Assembly (NCBI RefSeq): GCF_900111685.1
Contig: NZ_FOHX01000016.1
Span: forward strand, 1-64,000
DNA length: 64,000 nt
Reading direction: 5' to 3'
Source of the DNA: Nonomuraea wenchangensis
Lineage (GTDB): Bacteria > Actinomycetota > Actinomycetes > Streptosporangiales > Streptosporangiaceae
The translations under genes and the position numbers were made by a program. The notes under the pieces were generated by a model, which had not been told where the DNA came from, searched no databases, and was given only the letters and a program-made list of their open reading frames with translations. Shown here piece by piece: positions 22,778 through 32,918 of this stretch. Within the stretch, counting starts at the first letter, position 1. Each line of letters begins with the position of its first letter.

Positions 22778-25700
22778 TCAGTTGATCGTCAGGGTGAACG
22801 TCGAGGTCGTGTTCCTGATGTTCTGCGCGTTGCCGCTGAAGCGGAGGCCGGTGAACGTGGCCGACCCGACCGCCGGGCCCTGACCGGGCTCGGGCAGCTC
22901 GTTCACCCAGATCCCGAAGCCGGACTTGGCGTCGAAGGCGTCGCCGCTCTTCTGGGCGCCGCTGATCGAGACGTTGGTGAAGGTCGTGTCCTTCACCGGG
23001 TTGAGCGGCGTCGTCGGGCTGGAGTAGCCGGTCTGGAACATGATCCCGCTGTACGTCGGGTCCACGATGTCCAGGTTGCTGACCCTGATGCCCTGGAACA
23101 CCTTGGAGGAGGAGAACACCCACAGCGCCGGGAACGTCTGCTGCCCCCAGAAGTGGCCGCCCGCCCTGACCAGCGAGATGTTGTCGAACACGGTGGGCGG
23201 GCTCGCCCCGAAGCCGTGCATCGGGTAGCCGAAGTCGAGCGAGCTGATCGTCACGCCCGAGTAGACGAGCGTGTCGGCCACGTAGATGTTCCTGAAGACG
23301 TTGTCGTAGCCGCCGTAGACGGCCAGGCCGGCGGCCCGCCAGGTGAGCAGCGAGCTGAGGTTCTCGAAGACGTTGCCGTGCTGCTCGCCGGGGTTGTTGT
23401 CGGTGGCCGAGAACAGCGCGAAGCTGTCGTCGCCCGTGCCGCGGGTCTCGATGTTGTTGACGTGGTTGCCGGTGCTGCCGTTGGTGAAGTTGAGGCCGTC
23501 GGCGAAGGTGTTCCTGATCCGGGAGTTCTTCAGCGTCATGTCGTCGGTGTTGGTGCCCCAGTACATGCAGACCTGGTGCTCGACCCAGATGTTGTCGATC
23601 GTGATGTTCGCCACGTTCGAGAAGTCGAAGACCTTGCCGGGGCCGTCGATGCGGGCCGTGTAGTTGCCGAAGTAGGCGAAGCCCTGGAACGTCGAGCCGT
23701 TCGCCGTGGCGTCGGCGCGGAAGCCGATGTCGGTGTTCTCCTGGCCGGAGGGCGGGCGGAAGCGGGTGAACCACGGGCCCGCGCCGACGATCTTGATGGC
23801 CTTGCCGTAGACCTGGAACTTCGAGCCGGTCTGGTAGTCGCCGGCGGGCAGGTAGACGCCGGTCAGGCTGCTGTCCATGCGGGCCTTGTCCAGGGCGTTC
23901 TGGACGTCCTGGTGGGTGAATCCGGCGGGGACGGCGTACTTGGCCGGGTCGGGGTTGCCGACCGCGGTGGCCTGTTCGAGGTCGATGAAGTCGATGGCGT
24001 ACGTGCTGGTGTTGGCCGCGTCCTTCTGCAGGCGGATCCTGCTGCCCTTCGGCACGGTGGTGCCGAGCATGAGGTTCGCCTCGTCGTAGATGTGCCGGGG
24101 CGGGCCGGAGCCGGGGTTGTCGGTGGGCTGGTGCTCGGCGCCGTACAGCCAGGCGTGGCGGGAGGTCAGCGGGATCGCCTTGAGCAGCGTGCCGTTGACG
24201 TAGACGTTGAGCGTCGAGTCGATGCCGCCGCCGCCCGGCGCGTCGGGGATGGAGAAGCGCGTGACCAGGGTGTTGGTGTCGGCGCGGGTGGTGAACTCGA
24301 CGTAGGCGCCGGTCTGGTTGAGCGTGACCGCGCGGCGGCCGGACGCCTCGCCGGCGAGCGTGCCGACGTCCCTGCTCGGGCCGACCCGGGTCGCGCCGCC
24401 GCCGAGCACGGCGTCCTCGGCCTCGTAGGTGTCGTAGGGCATGTTCGCGCCGCGGCCCACGAACAGCGGCAGCTCGCCGGTGTTGTTGGCGCGCTTGACC
24501 GGCAGCTCGTTCGCGTCGTCGGCGAGCACGGTCCTGACCGTGTACCTGCCGTTGGCCGCGGTCCAGGTGCCGAGGGTGATCGGCGCGGTGGTCGCGCCGG
24601 CCGCGATCGCGCCGCTCACCGAGCCGGTCAGGGTCCGTACGACCGTGCCGCCGGCGTCGACGACGGTGAGCGTGACGCCGTGCGCGGCCGAGCTGGAGGC
24701 GACCGTGCCCTGGTTCCTGATCGCCACGCTGAACGTCACCGTGCCGCCCGCGGCCGGGTTGCCCGGCGTCCAGGCGACCGGCGCGGCGACCAGGTCGGCG
24801 GTGTCGACCGGCCGCACGGTGAGCGTGCCGGTGGCGGTGTTGTTGGCCTCGTTCAGCTCGACGACCTTGCCCTCCTCGTCCACCTTGGCGGAGAGCTGGT
24901 ACGTCCCCGCGTCCCGCGCCCCGATGTTCGCCGACACGGTCGCCGACGCCCCCGCGGCCAGCGCGCCCACGGCGGCGGTGCCGACCTTGGCGGTGCCCGC
25001 GTAGAAGGTGACGGAGGTGGCGGCGGAGCCGGCGGTGCCCGCGTTCCTGACCGTGGCCGACAGCGTGACCGCGTCGGTCTCGACCGGCGAGGCCGGGCTG
25101 GAGGTCAGGTTCGTCACGGTGAGGTCGGGGTTGGCCGACGGCGTGCCGAACACCTGGAACTCGGCGACCTGCCCGCCGGGCGCGCCCGAGTTGGCGGTGA
25201 ACTGCAGCCGGACGTCGGCCGCCTTGCCGGTCACCGGGACGGTCACCGAGTTGCCCGTCGCCGGGTCGAAGGTGTAGGTCGCCGAGGCGACCAGGCCGGT
25301 GAAGGAGGTGGCGCTCTGCTCGCGGCCGAGGACCTGGAACGTCTGCGTGCGCCGCCCCCACGCCTGGCCCGGGTCGAGCTTGACGGTGATCGAGGTGAGG
25401 TCGGCGTTGGCGCCGAGCTGGACGGTGAGCTGCCCCGGGTAGGCGGCGCTCTCCCAGTACGTCCCCAGGTTCCCGTCGTTGGCGTTGGCGGCGACGTACG
25501 TGTGGGTGTGCGAGGACTCGGTGATCGGCTTGCCGAGCGCCAGGTTCGTCCCGGGCGGCGGCGGGCCGTCGTCGGCGGTGCCCCAGACCTCGAACTCCGA
25601 GAGCTGGCCCGCGGGCCAGCCGGAGTTGGCGGTGATCTGGAGGCGGACGTACCTGGTGGTGGTCGCGGCGAAGGTGACGGTGGCCGTCGGGTTGAAGGTG

Positions 25701-26053
25701 TAGGTGGCCGAGGCGGCGATCGTGGTGAACGTGGAGCCGTTCGCGCTGCCCTGGACGGTCAGCGTCTGCGTACGGCTGGGCCAGCCCGACGGCAGCTTGA
25801 GCACGAGCCGGTTGACGCTCGCGCTGGTGCCGAGGTCCACCTGGACCCACTGCGGGAAGGCGTTGTTGGCCGACTCCCAGTAGGTGGCCTGGTTCCCGTC
25901 GGTGACGTTGGCGGCCGGGTAGACGTCGGTGAAGCTGCTCGCGGTGGCGGCCTTGCCGGCGGCGAGGTTGGTGTCGGCCGCGGCCTGTGCGGCGGCGGCG
26001 GGGGCGGCGAGGAGTCCGATGGCTAACGAAAGGGCGGCTAGGACAGCTCTCAT
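22778..26053 (-). CDS. Secreted GH87-type alpha-1,3-glucanase (mycodextranase/mutanase)
   Basis: This is a 1091-residue secreted enzyme. In order it has a Sec signal peptide (MRAVLAALSLAIGLLAAPAA), two discoidin/F5-8C domains (about 28-165 and 170-300), two CARDB-like spacers (about 305-505), a CBM6/35-like domain ('YEAEDAVLGGGA'), and a right-handed beta-helix. The helix has 'FADGLNF' (Asp852) and 'GTGDD' (Asp875, Asp876). The spacing of 23 residues plus an adjacent Asp equals that of the three catalytic aspartates reported for GH87 alpha-1,3-glucanases. It should cut alpha-1,3-glucan of fungal walls or biofilms. ATG 26053 was chosen for the signal peptide and GAAGGG. It is linked to the ABC operon by a shared promoter element. 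Confidence 0.85.
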   Translation of the reverse strand: MRAVLAALSLAIGLLAAPAAAAQAAADTNLAAGKAATASSFTDVYPAANVTDGNQATYWESANNAFPQWVQVDLGTSASVNRLVLKLPSGWPSRTQTLTVQGSANGSTFTTIAASATYTFNPTATVTFAATTTRYVRLQITANSGWPAGQLSEFEVWGTADDGPPPPGTNLALGKPITESSHTHTYVAANANDGNLGTYWESAAYPGQLTVQLGANADLTSITVKLDPGQAWGRRTQTFQVLGREQSATSFTGLVASATYTFDPATGNSVTVPVTGKAADVRLQFTANSGAPGGQVAEFQVFGTPSANPDLTVTNLTSSPASPVETDAVTLSATVRNAGTAGSAATSVTFYAGTAKVGTAAVGALAAGASATVSANIGARDAGTYQLSAKVDEEGKVVELNEANNTATGTLTVRPVDTADLVAAPVAWTPGNPAAGGTVTFSVAIRNQGTVASSSAAHGVTLTVVDAGGTVVRTLTGSVSGAIAAGATTAPITLGTWTAANGRYTVRTVLADDANELPVKRANNTGELPLFVGRGANMPYDTYEAEDAVLGGGATRVGPSRDVGTLAGEASGRRAVTLNQTGAYVEFTTRADTNTLVTRFSIPDAPGGGGIDSTLNVYVNGTLLKAIPLTSRHAWLYGAEHQPTDNPGSGPPRHIYDEANLMLGTTVPKGSRIRLQKDAANTSTYAIDFIDLEQATAVGNPDPAKYAVPAGFTHQDVQNALDKARMDSSLTGVYLPAGDYQTGSKFQVYGKAIKIVGAGPWFTRFRPPSGQENTDIGFRADATANGSTFQGFAYFGNYTARIDGPGKVFDFSNVANITIDNIWVEHQVCMYWGTNTDDMTLKNSRIRNTFADGLNFTNGSTGNHVNNIETRGTGDDSFALFSATDNNPGEQHGNVFENLSSLLTWRAAGLAVYGGYDNVFRNIYVADTLVYSGVTISSLDFGYPMHGFGASPPTVFDNISLVRAGGHFWGQQTFPALWVFSSSKVFQGIRVSNLDIVDPTYSGIMFQTGYSSPTTPLNPVKDTTFTNVSISGAQKSGDAFDAKSGFGIWVNELPEPGQGPAVGSATFTGLRFSGNAQNIRNTTSTFTLTIN

Positions 26054-26108
26054 GGGGGTGGCCCTTCGGCGGAGGCTAGTTGGCCGAACCATAGGATGTC
26101 GAGCAGAT

Positions 26109-26137
26109 GGCCGCAATATTTCGACTGAGTTTCGCAA
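26109..26137 (-). promoter_or_regulatory. Shared 29-bp element, glucanase side
   Basis: On the minus strand it reads TTGC, 9 variable bases, GTCGAAATATTGCG, then GCC; the whole element runs towards the glucanase gene and starts 56 bp from its ATG. It matches the element at 27295-27323 at 21 of 29 positions, with the block GTCG(A/G)AATATTGCG conserved. Confidence 0.6.
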
Positions 26138-26256
26138 ACGCTGGACTGACAGGAGTCGGTCCCGGTCGGCCGTCGGAGCTGGTCAACACCAGGTGGCGGG
26201 CGGGAAATCCGTGCCCGGCCGACGCAAGCGGTGCCGTCCGATCCACGTAAGTCCTT

Positions 26257-26268
26257 GCAAGCGCTTGC
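26257..26268. promoter_or_regulatory. LacI-type operator GCAAGCGCTTGC
   Basis: A perfect 12-bp palindrome with central CG, the classical LacI/GalR operator form, lies 24 bp before the lacI-family start codon and between the divergent glucanase and regulator genes. It is probably autoregulatory. Confidence 0.7.
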
Positions 26269-26291
26269 GCTGAAGGCCGTATAGTTTGCGC

Positions 26292-27281
26292 ATGACACGA
26301 CGACTCGCAGAGGTGGCCAAGAAGGTCGGGGTGAGCGAGGCGACCGTCAGCCGCGTGCTCAACGGCAAGCCGGGGGTCTCCGACGCGACCCGCGAGGCCG
26401 TGCTGACCGCTCTCGACGTGCTCGGCTACGAACGCCCCACCCAGCTCCGCGGCGACCGGGCCAGGCTGGTCGGCCTGGTGCTGCCCGAGCTGCAGAACCC
26501 GATCTTCCCCGCCTTCGCGGAGGTGGTCGGCGGCGCGCTCGCCCAGCAGGGCTTCACCTCGGTGCTGTGCACCCGCACGGTCGGCGGCGTCTCGGAGGCC
26601 GACTACGTCGACCTCCTGCTCCAGCAGCAGGTCAGCGGCGTGGTCTTCGCCGGCGGCCTGTACGCCCAGGCCGACGCCGCGCACGGCCACTACGAGCTGC
26701 TGCACGAGCGCAAGCTCCCGACCGTCCTGGTCAACGCGGCCGTCGGGCACCTCGACTTCCCCCAGGTCTCCTGCGACGACGTGGTGGCGGCCGAGATCGC
26801 GGTCGCCCACCTGCGCGCACTCGGCCACGAGCGCGTCGGCATGGTGCTCGGGCCGAAGGACCACATGCCCTCGCGGCGCAAGCTGGAGACGTTCCTCGCC
26901 GGGGGCGGCGACGCCGAGCTGGTCGAGCACACGATGTTCTCGCTGGAGGGCGGGCACGCGGCCGCCGCCCGGCTGGTCAGGCGCGGGGTGAGCGGCGTGG
27001 TGTGCGCGAGCGACCTGCTCGCGCTCGGCACCGTACGCGCCGCGCGCCGCGCCGGGCTCTCGGTGCCCGGCGACATCTCGGTGATCGGCTTCGACGACTC
27101 CGCGCTCATGAACTGCACCGAGCCGCCGCTCACCACGGTCCGCCAGCCGATCGACGCGATGGGCCGGGCCGCCGTGGACCTGCTGGTCGCGCAGATCGAC
27201 AAGGCGGTGGTCCCGGCCGACGAGCTGCTGTTCGAGCCCGAGCTGGTGGTGCGGGCCTCCACCGCGCGCTGCCCTGCGTGA
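26292..27281 (+). CDS. LacI family regulator of the alpha-glucan locus
   Basis: The 329 residues have an N-terminal LacI HTH ('RLAEVAKKVGVSEATVSRVL', hinge 'LTALDVLGYERP') and a periplasmic-binding-protein-like sugar-sensing domain ending 'IGFDDSALMNCTEPPLTTVR'. ATG 26292 was chosen over the TTG at 26286. A perfect palindromic operator lies upstream. Between the divergent GH87 gene and the ABC importer it is the natural repressor of both; the inducer is presumably an alpha-glucoside. Confidence 0.93.
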   Translation: MTRRLAEVAKKVGVSEATVSRVLNGKPGVSDATREAVLTALDVLGYERPTQLRGDRARLVGLVLPELQNPIFPAFAEVVGGALAQQGFTSVLCTRTVGGVSEADYVDLLLQQQVSGVVFAGGLYAQADAAHGHYELLHERKLPTVLVNAAVGHLDFPQVSCDDVVAAEIAVAHLRALGHERVGMVLGPKDHMPSRRKLETFLAGGGDAELVEHTMFSLEGGHAAAARLVRRGVSGVVCASDLLALGTVRAARRAGLSVPGDISVIGFDDSALMNCTEPPLTTVRQPIDAMGRAAVDLLVAQIDKAVVPADELLFEPELVVRASTARCPA

Positions 27282-27294
27282 CGTAGTCGTTATC

Positions 27295-27323
27295 TTGCAA
27301 TAGAGCGTCGGAATATTGCGTCC
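27295..27323 (+). promoter_or_regulatory. Shared 29-bp element, importer side
   Basis: It reads TTGC, 9 variable bases, GTCGGAATATTGCG, TCC, and ends 51 bp before the solute-binding-protein start. It is also an imperfect dyad (TTGCAATA ... TATTGCG). The same block precedes the GH87 gene on the other strand (26109-26137). Confidence 0.6.
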
Positions 27324-27374
27324 ATGTGTCGCTGATCCTATGGTGTGGGCACCTCGCATCAGAAGGGTCAGACC

Positions 27375-28727
27375 ATGCGGAGATCCACCGGACTCTTGCT
27401 CGTAACCGCGCTCGGCCTCTCGGCGACCGCCTGTGGCTCCGGCGAGTCGCCGCAGCCGGCGGCCTCCGGCGGGGCGGCGAACGTGTCGATCACGGTCGCC
27501 TGCCAGCCCGCCAAGACCGCCCCCAACGACCGCAAGGCATGGGACGAGGACGTCGCCGCGTTCATGAAGGCGCACCCCGGCGTGACGGTGAAGAGCACCG
27601 ACCAGCAGCCGTGCTTCGACCCCAAGACCTTCGGGCCCAAGCTGGCGGGCGGCCAGATGGAGACCGTCTTCGTGGTGCCCATGACGAACTACGACGACGT
27701 CATCGCCCAGGGGCAGGCCCTCGACATCACGCAGTACACCGGCTCGGTCAAGAACTGGAACGACCTGCGCGCCGACCACCGCGAGCTGCTCACCAAGGAC
27801 GGCAAGGTCTACGGCGTCCCCAACGTGCACTACAGCGTCGGCCTGGTCTACAACCGCGCCCTGTTCACCAAGGCCGGCCTCGACCCCAACACCCCGCCGA
27901 AGACCTGGGCCGAGGTGCGCGAGGCGGCCAAGAAGATCGCCGGCCTCGGCGCCGGCTACGTCGGCTACGGCGAGTACTCCGGCGGCAACACCGGCGGCTG
28001 GCACTTCACCCAGGCCCTCTACGGCCGCGGCGGCAGCGTACTGACCGACGACGGCAAGAAGGCCGCGTTCAACTCGCCCGAGGGCAAGGCCGTGCTGCAG
28101 ACCCTGCACGACATGCGCTGGGTCGACAACAGCATGGGAAGCAAGCTCCTCGTCGGCTGGGAGTCGCTCATGATGGCCATGGGCAGCGGCAAGGTCGGCA
28201 TGATGCTCGGCGCGCCCGACGTGGTCACGGACGTGGTCACCAAGTTCAAGGGCAACGTCGACGACTACGGCATCACCGGCTTCCCCGAGGCCAAGGCGTC
28301 GCTGAGCGGCGGCGAGGCATACATGATCAACCCGAAGGCCACGCCCGAGCAGGCCAAGGCCGGCATGGAGTGGATCGACTTCCGCTTCAACACCGTCGGC
28401 AAGGGCCGCTTCGACTTCGCCCGCGGCAAGGCCATCGGCAACCCGGTCGGCGTCCCCGACAACGCCGTCTACGGCGACTCGCCCACCGGCAAGGCCCTCC
28501 AGGAGGAGCGGGTGAAGAACGCCTCGCTGCCCGTGGAGAACTACCAGACGTACGTGGACGCCGCCGCCATCGTCCCGCCGAAGGCCGAGCCCCCGCACGC
28601 GCAGGAGCTGTACGCCATCCTCGACGTGCCGATGTCCGGCGTGCTGAGCCGCAAGGACGCGAGCGTGGACGAGCTCCTGGCGAACGCCGAGACCAAGGCC
28701 AACGCGATGCTGGCGGCCAAGGGCTGA
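27375..28727 (+). CDS. ABC sugar-binding lipoprotein (alpha-glucoside type)
   Basis: The 450 residues begin with a lipoprotein signal (MRRSTGLLLVTALGLSATAC, Cys20). The fold is the family 1 extracellular solute-binding protein: 'FMKAHPGVTVK', 'YGVPNVHYSVGLVYNRALF', 'KAGLDPNTPPKTWAEVREAA', 'EYSGGNTGGWHF'. It captures oligosaccharides at the membrane for the two permeases downstream. ATG 27375 has AGAAGGG. Together with GH87 and GH13 it likely binds malto- or nigero-oligosaccharides. No ATPase is encoded here, as usual; MsiK-type ATPases are shared. Confidence 0.9.
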   Translation: MRRSTGLLLVTALGLSATACGSGESPQPAASGGAANVSITVACQPAKTAPNDRKAWDEDVAAFMKAHPGVTVKSTDQQPCFDPKTFGPKLAGGQMETVFVVPMTNYDDVIAQGQALDITQYTGSVKNWNDLRADHRELLTKDGKVYGVPNVHYSVGLVYNRALFTKAGLDPNTPPKTWAEVREAAKKIAGLGAGYVGYGEYSGGNTGGWHFTQALYGRGGSVLTDDGKKAAFNSPEGKAVLQTLHDMRWVDNSMGSKLLVGWESLMMAMGSGKVGMMLGAPDVVTDVVTKFKGNVDDYGITGFPEAKASLSGGEAYMINPKATPEQAKAGMEWIDFRFNTVGKGRFDFARGKAIGNPVGVPDNAVYGDSPTGKALQEERVKNASLPVENYQTYVDAAAIVPPKAEPPHAQELYAILDVPMSGVLSRKDASVDELLANAETKANAMLAAKG

Positions 28728-28732
28728 CCCTG

Positions 28733-29599
28733 ATGCGGATCTTGAGGCGCAATCTGACGGCCTACGGGTTCCTCTGTGTGGCGTTGTTCTGCTTCACGGT
28801 GTTCGCCTGGTATCCGATGGTCAGGGAGTTCGTCCTGAGCTTCCAGCGGACCGATCTGATCAACCCGCCCGAATGGGTGGGGCTGGACAACTTCAAGGCG
28901 GCCGTCGCCGACCCGGCCTTTGGCGAGGCGTGGCTCAACACCCTGGAGTTCACCGCGCTGGCGCTGCTGTGCGGCTACGCCGTCCCGTTCGTCGTCGCGC
29001 TCGTGCTGAACGAGCTGCGCCACGCCCGGGCCTACCTCAGGTTCGTGGTCTACCTGCCGGTGATGCTGCCGCCGATCGTCGCGGTGCTGCTGTTCCGGTG
29101 GTTCTACGATCCGGGGCCCGGGCTGTTCAACCAGATACTCGACTTCCTCCACCTGCCGCCGCTCGCCTGGCTGGACAGCTCCTCCACGGCGCTGATCTCG
29201 CTGGTCATCGTCTCGACCTGGATGAACATGGGCAGCGCGACCCTGATCTACCTGGCCGCGCTGCAGAACATCCCGCCCGAGCTGTACGAGGCCGCCGAGC
29301 TCGACGGTGCCGGGATCTTCAAGCGGATCCGGCACGTCACGATCCCGCAGACGCGGCTGATCCTGCTGCTCATGCTCATGCTGCAGATCGTGGCGACCAT
29401 GCAGGTGTTCATCGAGCCGTACATGCTGACCGGCGGCGGCCCGGAGAACGCGACCGTCAGCGTGGTCTACCTGATGTACCAGTTCGCCTTCTCGCAGATG
29501 AACTACGGCCAGGCCGGGGCGCTCGGCATGATGCTCATGCTCGCGCTGCTCGTCTTCGCCGCCTTCCAGCTCCGCACCACCCGGGAGGACCAGGCATGA
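28733..29599 (+). CDS. ABC sugar permease, MalF type
   Basis: The 288 residues have six membrane helices and the EAA loop 'YEAAELDGAGIFKRIRHVTI' that docks the ATPase. Typical MalF-family pieces include 'FAWYPMVREFVLSFQRTDLI' at the start and 'MLTGGGPENAT'. The start is ATG 28733, 5 bp after the stop of the binding protein. It overlaps the next permease by ATGA. Confidence 0.92.
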   Translation: MRILRRNLTAYGFLCVALFCFTVFAWYPMVREFVLSFQRTDLINPPEWVGLDNFKAAVADPAFGEAWLNTLEFTALALLCGYAVPFVVALVLNELRHARAYLRFVVYLPVMLPPIVAVLLFRWFYDPGPGLFNQILDFLHLPPLAWLDSSSTALISLVIVSTWMNMGSATLIYLAALQNIPPELYEAAELDGAGIFKRIRHVTIPQTRLILLLMLMLQIVATMQVFIEPYMLTGGGPENATVSVVYLMYQFAFSQMNYGQAGALGMMLMLALLVFAAFQLRTTREDQA

Positions 29600-30531
29600 T
29601 CGCCGTCGGCGCGGGCACCGCCGGCCGGAAGAGCAGACGCGCCGCCGGACGACGGCCGAAACCGATGCAGGTGCAGTTCAGGACGATCGTCTCGCCCCAC
29701 CAGCTCAACAGCCGGTGGGGGCGGCGGATCTACTGGCTCGTGCTGGTCTCCGTCGTCCTGCTGTTCACGCTGGCCTTCGTCTTCCCGCTCTACTGGATGG
29801 TCACCGGCGCCATGAAGACGCCGGACGAGATCGCCGAGATGCCGCCCACACCGGTGCCGCAGGACCCGACGCTGGACAACTTCGCCGAGGCGTGGGACCT
29901 GTTCGACCTCGGCACGCTGCTGGTGAACACCGCCTACTACGCCTTCGGCGCCTGGCTGTTCTCCATGGTGGTGGACGTGTCGGCGGCGTACGCGCTGTCG
30001 AAGCTGCGCCCGATGTTCGGCAACGTGATCCTCGGCGCGATGCTGGCCACGCTGATGATCCCGCCGATGGTGATCCTCATCCCGCTCTACGTGACGATCG
30101 TGGACCTCGGGCTGCTGAACAACCCGTGGGGGCTGTGGTTCCCGGCGGCGGCCAACGGATTCAACATCTTCCTGCTCAAACGGTTCTTCGACTCCATCCC
30201 GCGCGAGCTCATCGAGGCCGCGCAGATCGACGGCGCCGGACCGGTGCGCACGCTCTGGTCCGTGGTGCTGCCGGTCTCCCGGCCCATCCTCGGCGTGGTG
30301 TCCATCTTCACGATCGTCACCGCCTTCAAGGACTTCGTCCTGCCGCTGCTGGTGATGACCGACAGCGAGAAGATGCCGATCAGCGTCGGACTGTCGCAGA
30401 CCGCAGGGGCGGTCACCCAGAACCAGGTCATGGGCGGCCTCGTGATCGCCGGCATCCCCATGATCATCGTCTTCTTCGTCTTCCAACGACACATCATGGC
30501 GGGCCTCACCGCCGGAAGCATCAAGGGATAA
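29596..30531 (+). CDS. ABC sugar permease, MalG type
   Basis: The 311 residues start with a basic cytoplasmic tail of about 45 residues, followed by six helices. The EAA loop reads 'IEAAQIDGAGPVRTLWSVVL'. The C-terminus ends 'HIMAGLTAGSIKG', the usual MalG-like end. ATG 29596 overlaps the preceding stop. It forms the channel with the MalF-type partner. Confidence 0.92.
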   Translation: MIAVGAGTAGRKSRRAAGRRPKPMQVQFRTIVSPHQLNSRWGRRIYWLVLVSVVLLFTLAFVFPLYWMVTGAMKTPDEIAEMPPTPVPQDPTLDNFAEAWDLFDLGTLLVNTAYYAFGAWLFSMVVDVSAAYALSKLRPMFGNVILGAMLATLMIPPMVILIPLYVTIVDLGLLNNPWGLWFPAAANGFNIFLLKRFFDSIPRELIEAAQIDGAGPVRTLWSVVLPVSRPILGVVSIFTIVTAFKDFVLPLLVMTDSEKMPISVGLSQTAGAVTQNQVMGGLVIAGIPMIIVFFVFQRHIMAGLTAGSIKG

Positions 30532-30535
30532 TCGC

Positions 30536-32044
<1,509 letters not shown>

Positions 32045-32054
32045 CGGCCTCGTC

Positions 32055-32918
32055 TCACCGCCTGGCTCCGCTCGGGTCGCGGAGCCAGGCGGTCAGCGCC
32101 CGCTCGGCCTCCGCCTCGTATCGGGGGAACCGCTGGGCCCGTACGAGCTGCCACAACGTGCCCTGCAACGCCCGCGCCGCGCGGAAGACCGCCAGCGCGG
32201 GATCGTCGGGGTCCACGCCGTACGCACGCAGCGCCGCCCGGCCGTCCAGCCGCAGCGTGCGCCCCAGCACGGCGAGGTCCCACGCGACTGGGGCGGTCAT
32301 GCACTCCTCGAAGTCGTTCCAGAGCAGCCCGCGCGGCGTGGCCAGCAGGTTGCCGGGATGCGCGTCACCGTGCACGGCCTGCCCACCGCCCCGGGGCAAC
32401 CGCCCGGCCAGCTCCTCATGACCGGCGCGCAGCCGGGCGTGGACCCCGGGCTCGACCCGGCCGTCCAGGACGCCGAGCAGCCGCGCGGGCTCGTCCAGCG
32501 CCGGCCACAGGACCGGCAGCTCGCCCGGGAACCCGCGCAGGGCCTCGTGCAGCTCGGCCAGCCCCCGCCCGGCCTCCTCGGGCGAGATCACCCGCTCGGG
32601 GTCGTGCTCGGTGTACGTCCAGAACGTCACCGCGAAGCCGTCCCGCAGATGCGGCCCCGGCGGCAGCAGGCCGCTCGGCGGCACCACCGGCGCGCCCGCG
32701 CGGTGCAGGTGGGACACCACCTCCAGCTCCCGCCGCAGCACCTCGTCCGGCCGCTCGCGCCCCATCGCCGTGACGGTCGGCACCCGCGCCACGACCGGCG
32801 CGGGCCGCAGGTGGACGCGCAGGTTGAAGGAGTCGTGGAGCAGCACGGGCTCCGCCACCCGCACCCCGTGCTCACGGGCCACGGCGACCGCGGCCGACAC
32901 GGCGGCGGCCGTCGTCAC
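32055..32918 (-). CDS. Aminoglycoside-phosphotransferase-like kinase (APH fold)
   Basis: The 287 residues have the APH fold: Brenner-type motif 'VHGDAHPGNLLA' (catalytic Asp) and the metal-binding 'LLWNDFEE' in place of DFG. GTG 32918 overlaps the stop of the LacI gene (GTGA), so it is the last gene of the cellobiose-type operon. APH-fold proteins phosphorylate small molecules, including sugars (maltokinase-like) as well as drugs. The operon position suggests a sugar or aminoalcohol rather than an antibiotic. Confidence 0.85.
   Translation of the reverse strand: MTTAAAVSAAVAVAREHGVRVAEPVLLHDSFNLRVHLRPAPVVARVPTVTAMGRERPDEVLRRELEVVSHLHRAGAPVVPPSGLLPPGPHLRDGFAVTFWTYTEHDPERVISPEEAGRGLAELHEALRGFPGELPVLWPALDEPARLLGVLDGRVEPGVHARLRAGHEELAGRLPRGGGQAVHGDAHPGNLLATPRGLLWNDFEECMTAPVAWDLAVLGRTLRLDGRAALRAYGVDPDDPALAVFRAARALQGTLWQLVRAQRFPRYEAEAERALTAWLRDPSGARR

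Noticed and set aside
23153..26026. 957-codon frame opposite the GH87 gene
   Set aside because: Composition is low-complexity Gly/Val/Arg/Asp with no motif; the opposite strand has a signal peptide, several domains and catalytic aspartates.
26076..28598. 840-codon frame on the minus strand over lacI and the sugar-binding protein
   Set aside because: It is a shadow of the true genes, with no domain and no ribosome-binding site.
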